64,000 nucleotides of DNA from Methylobacterium sp. J-070. GTDB taxonomy: Bacteria > Pseudomonadota > Alphaproteobacteria > Rhizobiales > Beijerinckiaceae. Location of the stretch: NCBI RefSeq assembly GCF_022829385.1, contig NZ_JAKSXX010000073.1:30674-94673 (forward strand), written 5' to 3'. A model generated the notes under the pieces. It saw nothing but the letters and a program-made list of their open reading frames with translations, had not been told where the DNA came from and did no database searches. Below, in pieces: positions 29,226-39,222 of the stretch (position 1 is its first letter; every line of letters starts with the position of its first letter). The translations under genes and the position numbers were made by a program.

Positions 29226-30278
29226 TCAGCGGCCCGTCGCGGCCAGCAGCCGCTCATCCGACCGCTCCTCACCCGCGGCCTTCGCGTACAGACGTCTGGC
29301 AAGGTCCGGGTCCGCCCGCAGGCCACGCACCTTCCAGGTCCGCAGCATGGCCGGGTCCCAGGTTTGCGCCAACAGGAAGGTCGCGTTCGACGCGTTGCGC
29401 GCCTGTGCGCGCTCCAGCAGGAGCCGGGCGCCGCTGATGTCCCCGAGCCGGATCAGGCCCTTGGCCCGCTCGACGAGCGGATCGGCCCGCGGCGCTGGCT
29501 GCGGCGCCACCGCAGGTCGTGGAAGGGCCGCAGCCTTTGCTTCGACGGCGGATCTCCCGTCCGCGACGGTCGGAGCCGCCGGGCGCTCGACTGCCGCCGT
29601 ATCTCTCAGGGGCGCGACATGCACCTCCGGCACGAAGACGCCGGAGGCCGGCGCGTCGGGACGGGCGACGGTTGCAACGGGCTGGGCGGAGGGGACCGTC
29701 TCGCGGATCTGGGCGGCCGGCTGTTCGGAGCTGCCGGGTTCGCCGCCGGCGCCACTGGGACGATCCCGGTTGCCTTGAACGAAGGTGACGTTGAAGCGGC
29801 TGGCCGTGACCTCCAAACGGCCGCCCCGCTCCGAGGTCCAGATCGCCGCGACCGCGATCGGGAAATTGCGCGTCCGCTCGTCCCTCTGCGTGATCTGAAG
29901 CTTCGAGAGATCCCACGAACTGATGTCGACATCGTCGCTGTCGCTCGACGGCGAAAACGTATTGGTCGAGTCGCTGATCGTCGTACCGTGCGGCAATCCG
30001 AATAGGTTGATCGCTTCGACAATGACCCTCTGTGCATGGATAAAATTGATTTCAACCGGAAGTGCGACGCCGAACTCTCCGACGGCATCATGGGTGGTGA
30101 TCGAGACATCGGGCGCTCCGCCGGGGGCGGGAGCCGTGTCGCTTCGGTCGTTGGGTGTCGCACCTTCGGTGACAGGGTCACGGCCCGCGATCTGCGCCGA
30201 CGCCGGTGGCGAAACTGTGAGAACCATCGCAAGCGCGGTCAGCGCATATCTGGCTCTAATTCGGTAGGACGTTCCCAT
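29226..30278 (-). CDS. exported protein with C-terminal tetratricopeptide-like helices
   Basis: The 350-residue product has a signal peptide ending near S-A-Q-I. A domain of unknown type follows, then a Pro/Ala-rich linker (about 170-270) and a C-terminal helical repeat: A-K-G-L-I-R-L-G-D-I-S-G-A-R-L-L-L-E-R-A and D-P-D-L-A-R-R-L-Y-A-K-A, a TPR/SEL1-like pattern seen in many exported rhizobial proteins. I do not recognise a function. ATG 30278 has GGAG 8 nt upstream. Confidence 0.75.
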   Translation of the reverse strand: MGTSYRIRARYALTALAMVLTVSPPASAQIAGRDPVTEGATPNDRSDTAPAPGGAPDVSITTHDAVGEFGVALPVEINFIHAQRVIVEAINLFGLPHGTTISDSTNTFSPSSDSDDVDISSWDLSKLQITQRDERTRNFPIAVAAIWTSERGGRLEVTASRFNVTFVQGNRDRPSGAGGEPGSSEQPAAQIRETVPSAQPVATVARPDAPASGVFVPEVHVAPLRDTAAVERPAAPTVADGRSAVEAKAAALPRPAVAPQPAPRADPLVERAKGLIRLGDISGARLLLERAQARNASNATFLLAQTWDPAMLRTWKVRGLRADPDLARRLYAKAAGEERSDERLLAATGR

Positions 30279-30858
30279 CGGATGCACTCCAGTCGGGCGC
30301 GTTCCGTTAGATTTTTTTGCCGAATACAGTACTTAGCGGTAAGCGTCAATTAATGTTGATTAGCATTTGCCGGATTGATGCGGATGAAGGTGACGAACGT
30401 GGTCGCGTAGAAAGCGATGCCCTGTGGGCGTTCGAGTTGTCGCCGGGACCAGATCCCGCCGGTTCGCCACCGGCGACGATGCGGTCCGCGCCGATCTCCA
30501 TCCGCTCCGTCCCTCCGGAGCTCCGGCGTCCGCGTGATTGACCGCGCAATGGCGCGGCGGAGGTTCGGTGCGGGGGCGCCTCTGACTTGAGCCATCATGA
30601 GCGACCTCGATGGGAAGCCTCTCCGGGACTCGCAGGCCTTCCCCAGGGCAACGGACGGACCCTGCATCGACGAAGCGGTGGTCGTGGCGGACCATTCAGA
30701 TCTACGGCCTGTCGGCGCTCCAGCACGATCCAGGCACCGCGATGCACGCTCGACACACAGAGACAATATCTATCGCTTTCAGACCTTTGGTTATTGATCG
30801 ATTAAGCTCTCAAAAATAGACCCATGCGGGTTTCGATCGGCCAGCGAGGTCCGCGGGA
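30279..30858. other. intergenic, no gene supported
   Basis: About 580 bp with moderately lower GC in its left and right ends. Short open frames on both strands lack ribosome sites and family features. The right end should carry the promoter of the Asn-Gly repeat gene. Confidence 0.4.
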
Positions 30859-31455
30859 ATGCGCCAGCCAGTAACGATCGCCGCCGCCTTCCTCCTCGTG
30901 TTGATGGCGACAACGCTCCCGACGCACGCTCAGGTCGTGGCAGGCAACGGGAACGGCAATGGAAACGGCAACGGGAACGGGGGCAACAACGTCGTCTCGA
31001 ATACCGTCGCTCTCCACGCCCGGCGCCAGGCACCCGCGGTGGTCGCGCCCGGCCTGGCCGCTGCCGGCATCGAGAGTTGCCTCGGCAGCACAAGCATCGG
31101 CGGAGCGGGCCCCGGCTTCGGCGTGACCATCGGCGGCACGACCACCGACCGGGACTGCAATCTGCGCCTGTACTCGCGCACGCTCTTCGCCCTCGGCCAC
31201 AGGGCCGCGGCGACGCAAATCCTCTGCAACGATCCCGACGTCGCCCGGGCCCTGTTGACGGAGGGGATCCGGTGCCAGGTCGGCGTCGGGGCCGAGGTCC
31301 AGCGGGCCGCGGCGCCGATAGCGGAGGCTGGTTATGCCCCTGCCGAGGCGGACGCCGCCGCAGCCTACGATGCCGACATGGTCGACCAGATCCGCGGCAG
31401 GCGACGGGTCGAGCGGCGCGCGCGTGCGCCCAAGGGCAATCGCCCCGCGACCTGA
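30859..31455 (+). CDS. exported protein with short Asn-Gly repeat and Cys-containing domain
   Basis: The 198-residue protein has a signal peptide (F-L-L-V-L-M-A-T-T, cleavage near T-H-A-Q), then a run of six G-N pairs, then a domain with paired cysteines (E-S-C-L-G-S-T, D-R-D-C-N-L-R-L-Y-S-R, I-L-C-N-D-P-D, I-R-C-Q-V-G) and a basic tail. It looks periplasmic or surface-exposed with disulfides. The function is unknown. It shares the Gly-Asn signature with three genes at 36-38 kb. Confidence 0.75.
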   Translation: MRQPVTIAAAFLLVLMATTLPTHAQVVAGNGNGNGNGNGNGGNNVVSNTVALHARRQAPAVVAPGLAAAGIESCLGSTSIGGAGPGFGVTIGGTTTDRDCNLRLYSRTLFALGHRAAATQILCNDPDVARALLTEGIRCQVGVGAEVQRAAAPIAEAGYAPAEADAAAAYDADMVDQIRGRRRVERRARAPKGNRPAT

Positions 31456-31900
31456 AAGGCGGCCTGGCACTCCGGGCCGTGCCGGTCGCCGCCCGATAGC
31501 CGACCTACAACTTCACGCCGATTGCCGACATTGAACACAGTTCGGCAAAGTTTTATCGCCGGCTCTTCATGCCGCGGAATTAAAATATTCGCGCGTCCCA
31601 TTTATCAGATTGGAGCGTTTTTATCTGATCCGGATCACGATGCGCGACGCGCTCTCCTCCCCCTTGCGGGGAGGAGCTGGAGGTGGGGGTGGCGCAGACG
31701 GCACCGCCGAGCCACATCCGGCACCACCCCCTCCCCTAACGGAGAGCGGATCCGCGCCCAGCCCGTCAGGCGCGTGATCCAAGTCAACCCGGAAATGCTC
31801 CGGCCGTACCATCGCAGGACGGGACACGCGTTCAGCGCACATCCTCGCAGACGTCCGATCGCGGGAGGCCCCGATCCCGGGCGATCATCCGATGCGCGCC
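31456..31900. other. intergenic, mainly repeat copy 3
   Basis: An AT-rich patch at about 31575-31620 precedes repeat copy 3. No gene is seen. Confidence 0.5.
31613..31795 (+). repeat. palindromic intergenic repeat, copy 3
   Basis: It follows the order of copies 1 and 2: GAGCGTTTTTATCTGA, CCGGATCACGATGCGCGACG, CCCCCTTGCGGGGAGGAG, GGCGCAGACGGCACCGCC, a diverged centre, then CGCGCCCAGCCCGTCAGGCG and GTGATCCAAGTCAACC. The inner CCGCAAGGGG arm is degraded here, so this copy is older or has been rearranged. Confidence 0.8.
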
Positions 31901-34900
31901 TCACGATCCCCGACGGACCTGAATCTCCACACGCGCCGCGTTCGCCGCGCTGCGAGCCTTCGCCACAGCGGACAGGAACGGCGTGGGGCCGGCATCGATC
32001 ACCACAGCCTCGTCCAGCGCTTCGAGGGTGCGGCACGCCTGCATGACGGCGGTGAAGCCCAGCACGCTTGCGGCCGAGCCCAGGGTGTGGGCCTCGAACC
32101 GGAGCCGGGATCGATCCGTCGCCGAGACAACGGGCTCCGCGAACGCCTGCGCCAAGTCGGCGTCGAGGATCGTCAGGACGTCCCGCATGCGCTCCGCTCC
32201 AACCTTGACGGCCACGGCGTCGAAGATCCGCGCATCGAAGCCCGATCCGGTCGATGGCTCCCGGCTCCCGTCGCACGGCAGCCAGCGCGCGAGGGTGTCG
32301 AGGAGGCTGTCGGGTTGGAACGGCTTGACCACGTGGTCGTCCATGCCGGCCTCGCCGCAGCGCCTGACCTGATCCGGGAGAACGCCGGCCGACATGCCGA
32401 TCACCGGAACCTGCCCCGCGGGGTCCGGAAGCATCCGGATCGCCCGCGTGGCCGTGAGGCCGTCCATGCCGGGCATCTGCACGTCCATCAGCACCGCGTC
32501 GAACGTGCCCGCCGCCGCCGCCCGAACGGCCTGGTCCCCGTCGCCGACCGCCTCCACCGCGTGACCGGCCTGTTCGAGGATCGTCCGCGCGAGTTCCCGG
32601 TTCACCAGATTGTCCTCCACCAGCAGGAGGCGCCCCTTGCGGCCCGTCGATTTCGGCGTCGGTGCGGCCTCCGGCGCGACCGCGTCGGCCGCGGGAAGCC
32701 GCACGGTAAACCAGAAGGTCGACCCCAGCCCCGCCGCGCTATCGACGCCGATGTCCCCGCCCATCAATTCGACCAGGGCCTTGCAGATCGCCAGACCCAG
32801 CCCGGTGCCGCCGAACTCGCGCTCGATCGAGCTGTCGACCTGGCTGAACCGTCGGAACAGACGATGCTGCTTGTTCCCCGCGATGCCGATCCCGGTGTCG
32901 GTCACCGCGAAGCGCAGGCGTTCGCCTTCGGCATCCGACCCCGCGTGGCGGACCTCCAGCTTCACCGTGCCGGCGTGGGTGAATTTCACCGCGTTGTTCA
33001 GCAGGTTGAGCAACACCTGCCGCAACCTTCCCTCGTCCCCCGACAGGGCGTCCGGGACCGCGCTGTCGACCTCCATCCGCACGGAAAGACCCTTGGTCCG
33101 CGCGACCACGTCGATGATCGCAACACAATTCGTGAGCAGCCTCCGCAGGAGGAACGGTCCGATGTTCAAGGTCATCGCCCCCGCCTCGACCTTCGAGACG
33201 TCGAGGATGTCGTTGACGACCGTCAACAGGGCCAGGCCGGCCGAGCGCACCAGCTCCGTCTGACGCCGCTCCTCCGGCTCCAGCCGGCCGGCCTTCAGCA
33301 TCAGCCCGGTGAAGCCCAGGATCGCGTTGAGCGGCGTCCGGATCTCGTGGCTCATCGCCGCCAGGAAGTCGCCCTTCGCCCGGCTCGCCCGCTCGGCGTC
33401 CTGCCTCGCCTCGGCGAGCGCGAGTTCCGCCTCCTTTCGCGCGGTGATGTCGAGCGTCAGGCCGATGACGCGGCCGGCCCCCGCCTCGGTATCCACGCGT
33501 CCGATCGTGGTCAGCCAGCGCGTGCGTCCGTCCGGCAGGACCACGCGGAACTCGGTGGTGTAGCCGCCTTTGCTCGCCTGGGCCGCCGCAAGGTCGGCCA
33601 GCACCCGATCGACATCCTCCGGGTGAGCGAGCGGGCGCCACTGCGCCTCGACGTCGAGCTCGGTCTCGGCGTCCGGCAAGCCGTGCTGGCGGGCACACTC
33701 CGCCGACATCCGGACCCGGCCGCTCACCGGATCGTAGCTCCACGTCCCGGCATTCGCCGCCCGCAGCTCGGCGGCGTGCCGGTAGCGCTCGGTCAGATCC
33801 AGCGCGATCCCCAGATACCCGAGCGTGGCGCCGTCCCCGGACCGCATCTCGTCGACGCTCAGGAGGACGGGGAGGCGGCTTCCATCCTTGGTCACGTAGA
33901 TCCATTCGTCGATGTTCGGCCGAACCATCCGGCGCGGGACGCGGAACACGTCCGGGCTCGGCTCGATCGGCAGGCCGAGATCCGCGGAGAACCGGTGCGC
34001 CCGGTCCGCCACCTGAATGGGGTCGTGGAACAGCAGCGGCGTCGACCGGCCGACCACCTCCGACGCGGCGTAGCCCAGCATGCGCTCCGCGGCGGGATTG
34101 AACACCGTGATGCGGCCCTGCGTGTCGGTGGCGATGATGGCGTAGGTGGCATGCCGGAGGATCGCCGACTGGGTGGCGGCCACGGCCCCCAGGTCCGCCG
34201 TCCGCTCCGCGACCTGCTGCTCCAGATCGGCGTTGAGGGCGCGGATCCGCGCCTCGTTCGCCACCAACTCGCCGACGTCGCGCATCACGGTGGCCGCGCC
34301 GACGATGGTCCCGTCCCGGGCCCGGATCGGCGAGACGCTGACGAGGACGTGCACGAGCCCGCCATCCTGGCGCAGGCGCAGGGTCGCGCGGGTGGAGACC
34401 GCCTCGCCGCGGGCGATGGCGGCCAGCGTCTCGTGTTCCTCCGGGTGGAGATGGGGCGGGAAGATCAGATCCGCGGCCTTGCGCCCGACCGCTTCGGCGG
34501 CCGGATACCCGAAGAGGCGCTCCGCCGCCGGGTTCCAGTCCGTGACGGTCCCGTCCAGCGTCTTGCCGAGGATGGCCTCGTCGGCGTTCTCCACGATCGC
34601 CGCGAGGCGGTTGCTCTCCACCGCCGCCAGCGTCTCGCGGCGGCGGCCCACGAGGTACAGATAGGCCAAGCTTGCCCCGAGCAGGCCGACCACCAGCACC
34701 ACCACGCCGACACTGAGCGCCGCGGGGCGGATGAAATCCGTCAGGAACGGCGAACGCGCCTGGACCGCGACCTCCCAGGTCCGGCCGAACATCCGGAGGG
34801 TCCGGACCGCCGACAGCCGCGTCTCGGGAGGTTGGTCCATGCCCGGCGTCGCGAAGAAGCGGGCGCCGCGCGGACGGTCGGTGATGGCGACGTCGAGATG

Positions 34901-35677
34901 CCCCGGCTCAAGGTCGAGCCCGGCGACGACATCGTCGATCACGAGGGCCGCGTAGAGCCAGCCGATCGCCGAGGCATGCCGGTCGTCCCGCGCCGCGGCC
35001 TCCGGATCGGCCACCAGAACCGGCAGGAACAGCAGGAAGCCCCGGTCCTCTCGACCCGGCGCCTGCACCAGGGTGATCGGCCCGGTCATCGTGGCGGCCC
35101 CCGTCGCCAGCGCGCTCACGGCCGCGGCGCGGCGCTCGGGCTCCGAGGCCACGTCGAACCCGAGCGCCTCGCGGTTCCGCTCGAGCGGCTCGACACATCG
35201 GATGACGAAGCGGTCGCCCGCGTGGGCGGCCAGTTCCCAGATCTCGAACGTGCTGCCATCCGCCGTCCGGACGGCGGCGAGGAAGGCCGATTCCTCCGAG
35301 CGGGCGACCCGCTGCACGAAGCCGATGCCGCGGGCCCCCGGGAACTCACGGTCGAGATCGCGGCTCTGGCTGTACTGCCGGAAGGTCAGCCCGGTGATGC
35401 GCGTGCCGCCCGCGGCGATGACGGCCCCGCGCGCGCCGCGCAACCCGTACTCATACTGGCCGAGCCGATCCCGGACCCGCGAGACCAGACGGTCCGTCGC
35501 GGCCACGAACCGCTCCGAGGCAAGACGCCCGTTCCGATACTCGATCCAGCTGGTCGTCCCGAGGGCGAGGACGGCACCGAGCACGGCGATGCTGGCTGCG
35601 GCCACGGCCGGGGATGGGACGCGCCGTCCGGACCAGGATCTCACCTCAAGGACGTCGCGCCAGGGAGCCGTCGTCAC
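31901..35677 (-). CDS. hybrid sensor histidine kinase: CHASE, PAS x3, HisKA, HATPase, REC, Hpt
   Basis: The 1258-residue inner-membrane kinase has a membrane helix near residues 22-45, a periplasmic CHASE domain (about 60-310) and a second helix near 330-350. Three PAS domains follow, then HisKA with S-H777-E-I-R-T-P-L-N, an HATPase (N-L-L-N-N-A-V-K-F, D-T-G-I-G-I, G-G-T-G-L-G-L), a receiver domain (V-L-M-D-V-Q-M-P-G) and a C-terminal Hpt domain (E-A-H-T-L-G-S-A-A). All phosphorelay residues are present. The start is GTG 35677. The ligand of CHASE is unknown, and no cognate regulator is adjacent. Confidence 0.95.
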   Translation of the reverse strand: MTTAPWRDVLEVRSWSGRRVPSPAVAAASIAVLGAVLALGTTSWIEYRNGRLASERFVAATDRLVSRVRDRLGQYEYGLRGARGAVIAAGGTRITGLTFRQYSQSRDLDREFPGARGIGFVQRVARSEESAFLAAVRTADGSTFEIWELAAHAGDRFVIRCVEPLERNREALGFDVASEPERRAAAVSALATGAATMTGPITLVQAPGREDRGFLLFLPVLVADPEAAARDDRHASAIGWLYAALVIDDVVAGLDLEPGHLDVAITDRPRGARFFATPGMDQPPETRLSAVRTLRMFGRTWEVAVQARSPFLTDFIRPAALSVGVVVLVVGLLGASLAYLYLVGRRRETLAAVESNRLAAIVENADEAILGKTLDGTVTDWNPAAERLFGYPAAEAVGRKAADLIFPPHLHPEEHETLAAIARGEAVSTRATLRLRQDGGLVHVLVSVSPIRARDGTIVGAATVMRDVGELVANEARIRALNADLEQQVAERTADLGAVAATQSAILRHATYAIIATDTQGRITVFNPAAERMLGYAASEVVGRSTPLLFHDPIQVADRAHRFSADLGLPIEPSPDVFRVPRRMVRPNIDEWIYVTKDGSRLPVLLSVDEMRSGDGATLGYLGIALDLTERYRHAAELRAANAGTWSYDPVSGRVRMSAECARQHGLPDAETELDVEAQWRPLAHPEDVDRVLADLAAAQASKGGYTTEFRVVLPDGRTRWLTTIGRVDTEAGAGRVIGLTLDITARKEAELALAEARQDAERASRAKGDFLAAMSHEIRTPLNAILGFTGLMLKAGRLEPEERRQTELVRSAGLALLTVVNDILDVSKVEAGAMTLNIGPFLLRRLLTNCVAIIDVVARTKGLSVRMEVDSAVPDALSGDEGRLRQVLLNLLNNAVKFTHAGTVKLEVRHAGSDAEGERLRFAVTDTGIGIAGNKQHRLFRRFSQVDSSIEREFGGTGLGLAICKALVELMGGDIGVDSAAGLGSTFWFTVRLPAADAVAPEAAPTPKSTGRKGRLLLVEDNLVNRELARTILEQAGHAVEAVGDGDQAVRAAAAGTFDAVLMDVQMPGMDGLTATRAIRMLPDPAGQVPVIGMSAGVLPDQVRRCGEAGMDDHVVKPFQPDSLLDTLARWLPCDGSREPSTGSGFDARIFDAVAVKVGAERMRDVLTILDADLAQAFAEPVVSATDRSRLRFEAHTLGSAASVLGFTAVMQACRTLEALDEAVVIDAGPTPFLSAVAKARSAANAARVEIQVRRGS

Positions 35678-36298
35678 GACAATATCCCCGTCTTGCTACC
35701 ATGAGCAGCACAATGCTGCCGTTCCATATCAGAGAGCAAGATTGTGAGTTCAGGATTGGCTGAAAGTACAAACGCATTCGCGCAATAAGTCGGGCCCTGT
35801 GCACGATGCGCGAAGCCCGCCCCCTCATGCCGGAAGTCGGACGTGCAGGCTGGTCATGCCCGCCTGGGTGCGCGGGCGACGAGCCACTCCAAGCGCGATG
35901 CCGGAGCATCGAGGATGCGCGTCCGCGATCCCGGCCGGATGACCGGAGCAAGCCGGCAGCCTGACTCCGTCGTCGGCGACCGGGAGCAGGAAGGGTCTCG
36001 CCTCGGCCTCATCCCTGAAGCGTTGCACCCGGATGCGGCCCGATCGTCCTTCCGGGAAGACGTGACCGAGCGCGCGGGTGACGCCCGCAGCGATGATGAG
36101 GCCGGCCGGGGGGCACGGCCGCGAGGGCTGCCGTGGATGGGGGCTGTGGCGGCCAGGATCGTCGACCAAGGGCCGCCGGGCGCGGGTTGCACACCGCGCA
36201 GCCCCCCTCCGCCGCGTCACGAACCGGATCGGACATCGCCGTGGACATCGATCCGGGCGCCGCGTCCGGCCGATACGGCGCGTCTGCCGGCTCAGGTC
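35678..36298. other. intergenic with one doubtful minus-strand frame
   Basis: A minus-strand open frame at 35825-36220 contains a fairly protein-like stretch (G-V-T-R-A-L-G-H-V-F-P-E-G and F-R-D-E-A-E-A-R-P-F-L). It lacks a convincing start or ribosome site, and I do not recognise a family. It could be a small gene or a decayed one. Confidence 0.35.
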
Positions 36299-36670
36299 TT
36301 ACTCGTCGGCACGTCTCGGTGCGCGGATGGTCCATCCCGGACCGTTTCCGTTGCCGTTCGAGCGGTAGCCGTTGCCCTTGCCGTTGCCGGAATTGCCGTT
36401 GCCGTTGAAATTTCCGGAATTGCCATTGCCGTTAAAGTTGCCGATGTTCCCGTTTCCATTGAAATTTCCGGACGATCTCCGGTAGGCGTCCCTGCCAACC
36501 TCGGAACCGACCAAGATCACTTGCCTGCGGTTGAACGGCTCGTCGCAGCTCGGCAATGACGCGGCCGGGGACGACGAGGCCTTTGCGGGCTGCCAGATCG
36601 CCCATCCCGGGGAAGTCGACCCTGAGCTGACCAGGCAGGTCGCGAAAACGGTGGCGGCGTTCCAATGCAT
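36299..36670 (-). CDS. small exported Asn-Gly repeat protein
   Basis: The 123-residue product starts at ATG 36670 behind GGACGGAG and has a weakly hydrophobic N-terminus (A-T-V-F-A-T-C-L-V-S). The second half is built from G-N-F-N-G-N-G-N units, followed by a tail rich in Gly, Asn and Arg. The repeats suggest a beta-solenoid or an extended low-complexity surface chain, which is inference. Export is less certain than for the two downstream paralogues. Confidence 0.65.
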   Translation of the reverse strand: MHWNAATVFATCLVSSGSTSPGWAIWQPAKASSSPAASLPSCDEPFNRRQVILVGSEVGRDAYRRSSGNFNGNGNIGNFNGNGNSGNFNGNGNSGNGKGNGYRSNGNGNGPGWTIRAPRRADE

Positions 36671-36755
36671 GCCAATCTCCGTCCCTGGATGTCCGCGGCG
36701 GTCGTCACCGGCAGACGACTGCGGGAAAACCTTCGCCGGACCGGGCACCGGCGCC

Positions 36756-37052
36756 CTATGCGCCGGTGCCCGGTCCGGCGTTGCGGATCTCGGGCCTGCC
36801 CTTGATCCCCTGGACGAGGGCGCGCGTCGCGGACCGCTGGACCGGACCGGCGCCCTTTTTCTTGCGTCCGCCCTCGTCCCGGCGCGGTCCACGCCCGGCG
36901 GTCGGCCGCTCGTCAGACGCATTGTCGTGCCCGCGGGCATCCCCGTTCATGACGCGTGACGGCTTCTTGCGTGAGCCGGGCGGCGACCGCTCGTCCTTGG
37001 TCTGCCGCACGGCTCCCTCCGGATCGTTGTCGACGCGCTTCGGCCGGTTCAT
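36756..37052 (-). CDS. small hydrophilic basic protein coupled to the Asn-Gly repeat gene
   Basis: The 98-residue product is rich in Arg, Lys, Gly and Asp and begins M-N-R-P-K-R-V-D-N-D-P-E-G. Its ATG overlaps the stop of the preceding gene as ATGA, which points to translational coupling. No family is recognised, and it looks disordered. Support is mainly the overlap, so some doubt remains. Confidence 0.45.
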   Translation of the reverse strand: MNRPKRVDNDPEGAVRQTKDERSPPGSRKKPSRVMNGDARGHDNASDERPTAGRGPRRDEGGRKKKGAGPVQRSATRALVQGIKGRPEIRNAGPGTGA

Positions 37053-37537
37053 CGCACGCGCAGCGACGCATTCCCGTTCAGGTTGCCGTTCACGGCGCCG
37101 AGATTCCCGTTGCCGTTGTAGCTGCCGCCGTTCAGGTTGCCGTTGAACGATCCGATATTTCCGTTGCCATTGTGGGTCCCGGTATTCAGATTGCCGTTGT
37201 AGGCCCCAACGTTGTTGTTTCCGCTCGTCGAACTGGTGTTGCCCAGGCCGTTGAAGGCACCGGTATTGCCGGTTCCGGAATTGAAGGCGCCCACGTTGCC
37301 GGTTCCCGTGTTGAACGCGCCGAGGTTGCCGTTGGAGGACGGGGCCCCGTTGCCGTTGCCGTTGCCGTTGCCGTAGCCGGTGTTGCCGTTACCGTTGAGG
37401 TTGCCGTTGCCGATCCCGACGTTGCCGTTGCCATTGCCGTTGCCGTTGCCGATGCCGAACGTCTGCGCCGAGACGCCTTCGCCCGTGACCGTGGCGGCCA
37501 GAACTGCGGCGAAGACGAAAACTGAAGGTTTTGCCAT
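37049..37537 (-). CDS. exported Asn-Gly repeat protein, 162 aa
   Basis: After a signal peptide (V-F-A-A-V-L-A-A-T-V, cleavage near V-S-A-Q) nearly the whole mature protein is made of units such as G-N-G-N, N-L-N-G-N-G-N and G-A-F-N-x-G-T-G-N. Phe, Ala, Val or Ser recur every 10 residues or so. The pattern resembles the N-x-G-x-G-N-x-G repeats of mycobacterial PPE-MPTR proteins and suggests a stacked beta-turn fold. The ribosome site GGAGGAGG is strong. The function is unknown. Confidence 0.8.
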   Translation of the reverse strand: MAKPSVFVFAAVLAATVTGEGVSAQTFGIGNGNGNGNGNVGIGNGNLNGNGNTGYGNGNGNGNGAPSSNGNLGAFNTGTGNVGAFNSGTGNTGAFNGLGNTSSTSGNNNVGAYNGNLNTGTHNGNGNIGSFNGNLNGGSYNGNGNLGAVNGNLNGNASLRVR

Positions 37538-37743
37538 CGTGACCTCCTCCTAGCCTGTAATGGACTCGATGCGGGGCCGTAGGCTCAGAGATGGTCGGCC
37601 GAACGGCAGCGGGCGCCGGCACCAACCCGGGAGAGACTAGGACCGGCGAAGGGGTGGCAGCACTTGCGTGGCCGCCTCCATGCGCTTGGCGATGCGGGAA
37701 GCCCCGGAAGCGGCGGAGCGCTCCCGAGGCACCCCTGCGCGGA

Positions 37744-38091
<348 letters not shown>

Positions 38092-38439
38092 CGCATGCCT
38101 CCATAGATGAACGAAGCGGCGAGAGCGCCGCATGGACCACCGCTTCGGCCGGCTGGACCCGCCCTCAGCGACGTTTCAAGGATTACTTAATCACCGCTCC
38201 CTTGAAAGCTGTATTTAGATCCTAATATTTTAGGACTAGTCCATTGCTAAATCTTCGTCTCAAATAACCCATTTTCTGCATTGACTTGCGCGGATTTCCG
38301 GGCGCAGAAATAGAGCCGTCTTTGCTCGGACTGTACGGGTTTGACCTTACGTTTCGCACACGGGTCTTACACGGACAGAATTTGGTGCTATCTTGGCCGG
38401 TGGAGTTAATAGCATTTATTGAATAGAGGCCGCGAAGCG
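38092..38439. other. AT-rich intergenic between repeat protein and FixJ-like regulator
   Basis: This divergent region is notably AT-rich around 38180-38420 and is likely to hold both promoters. No dyad of the CTGAY type is present, and no gene is seen. Confidence 0.45.
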
Positions 38440-39060
38440 ATGGAAAACGTTGCGGACGCGAGATCGCTCGTTCGTCTGGTCGAAGACAGTGCCGCGATGC
38501 GCGCGACCGTCACGGCCATCCTGGAATGCTCCGGCTTCCGCGTCCGCGAATACGCCAGCGCCGGCGAGCTGCTCTCCGAAGGGGCCCTTCCGGATGCGGA
38601 TTGCGTCCTCACCGACCTTCGCATGCCGGGTATCGACGGCCTCAGCTTGCTCACTCGTCTTCGCGCCGTCGGTTCGGCGGTTCCCGTCATCGTGGTCACG
38701 GGGCACGGCGACGTGTCCCTGGCGGTCCGGGCCATGAAGCTCGGCGCCTGCGACTTCATCGAGAAGCCGTTCGCTCCGGAAACCCTCGTGGAGGCCGTGC
38801 GCGCGGCGGTGAGCGAGCCCCGCACGCTCTCGCGCGAGGCACGGCGCGCCCTTGCGCGCGAGCGATTCGCGCGCCTGACACAGCGCGAGGGTCAGGTTCT
38901 CGATCAGGTGCTGTTGGGTCTTCGACATCGCGAGATCGGCGATCAGCTCGCGATCAGCCCACGGACCGTCGAGGTCTTCCGCTCGCGAATCATGGCCAAG
39001 ACCGAGTGTCAAACGGTTCAGGAACTCGTGCGGGTCGCCATCGAGGCCGGGCGCGGCTGA
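38440..39060 (+). CDS. FixJ-type response regulator
   Basis: The 206-residue protein has a receiver domain with phospho-acceptor D59 (V-L-T-D-L-R-M-P-G), T87 and K109, and a C-terminal LuxR-type helix-turn-helix (L-T-Q-R-E-G-Q-V-L, I-S-P-R-T-V-E-V-F-R-S-R-I-M). The acidic pair at the receiver start is E15-D16 instead of D-D. No kinase is adjacent, and the hybrid kinase at 31.9 kb is the nearest. ATG 38440 is preferred over a TTG seven codons upstream. Confidence 0.9.
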   Translation: MENVADARSLVRLVEDSAAMRATVTAILECSGFRVREYASAGELLSEGALPDADCVLTDLRMPGIDGLSLLTRLRAVGSAVPVIVVTGHGDVSLAVRAMKLGACDFIEKPFAPETLVEAVRAAVSEPRTLSREARRALARERFARLTQREGQVLDQVLLGLRHREIGDQLAISPRTVEVFRSRIMAKTECQTVQELVRVAIEAGRG

Positions 39061-39222
39061 TCAAGCACCGTCAATGCGTACGGGCTCGCCCGTATGGAGC
39101 AGCCCGGATTTTCGACACGGCAAAGATCTGCAAGACATTCATTCAGCCGCGCAAAGCGGCCAAGACGTCGTCGAGCGCGGACCGGTCCGGTTCCGATTGG
39201 CGGCGGACGCAGGAGGGACGCC

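Noticed and set aside
31892..35704. Plus-strand open frame of about 1270 codons
   Set aside because: It is antisense to the CHASE hybrid kinase, has Arg/His/Pro-rich composition and no ribosome site, so it is a shadow.
35843..36559. Plus-strand frame of 238 codons with Val/Ala-Ile repeats at its end
   Set aside because: The repetitive end is the antisense of the Gly-Asn repeat gene, and the rest has no start signal.
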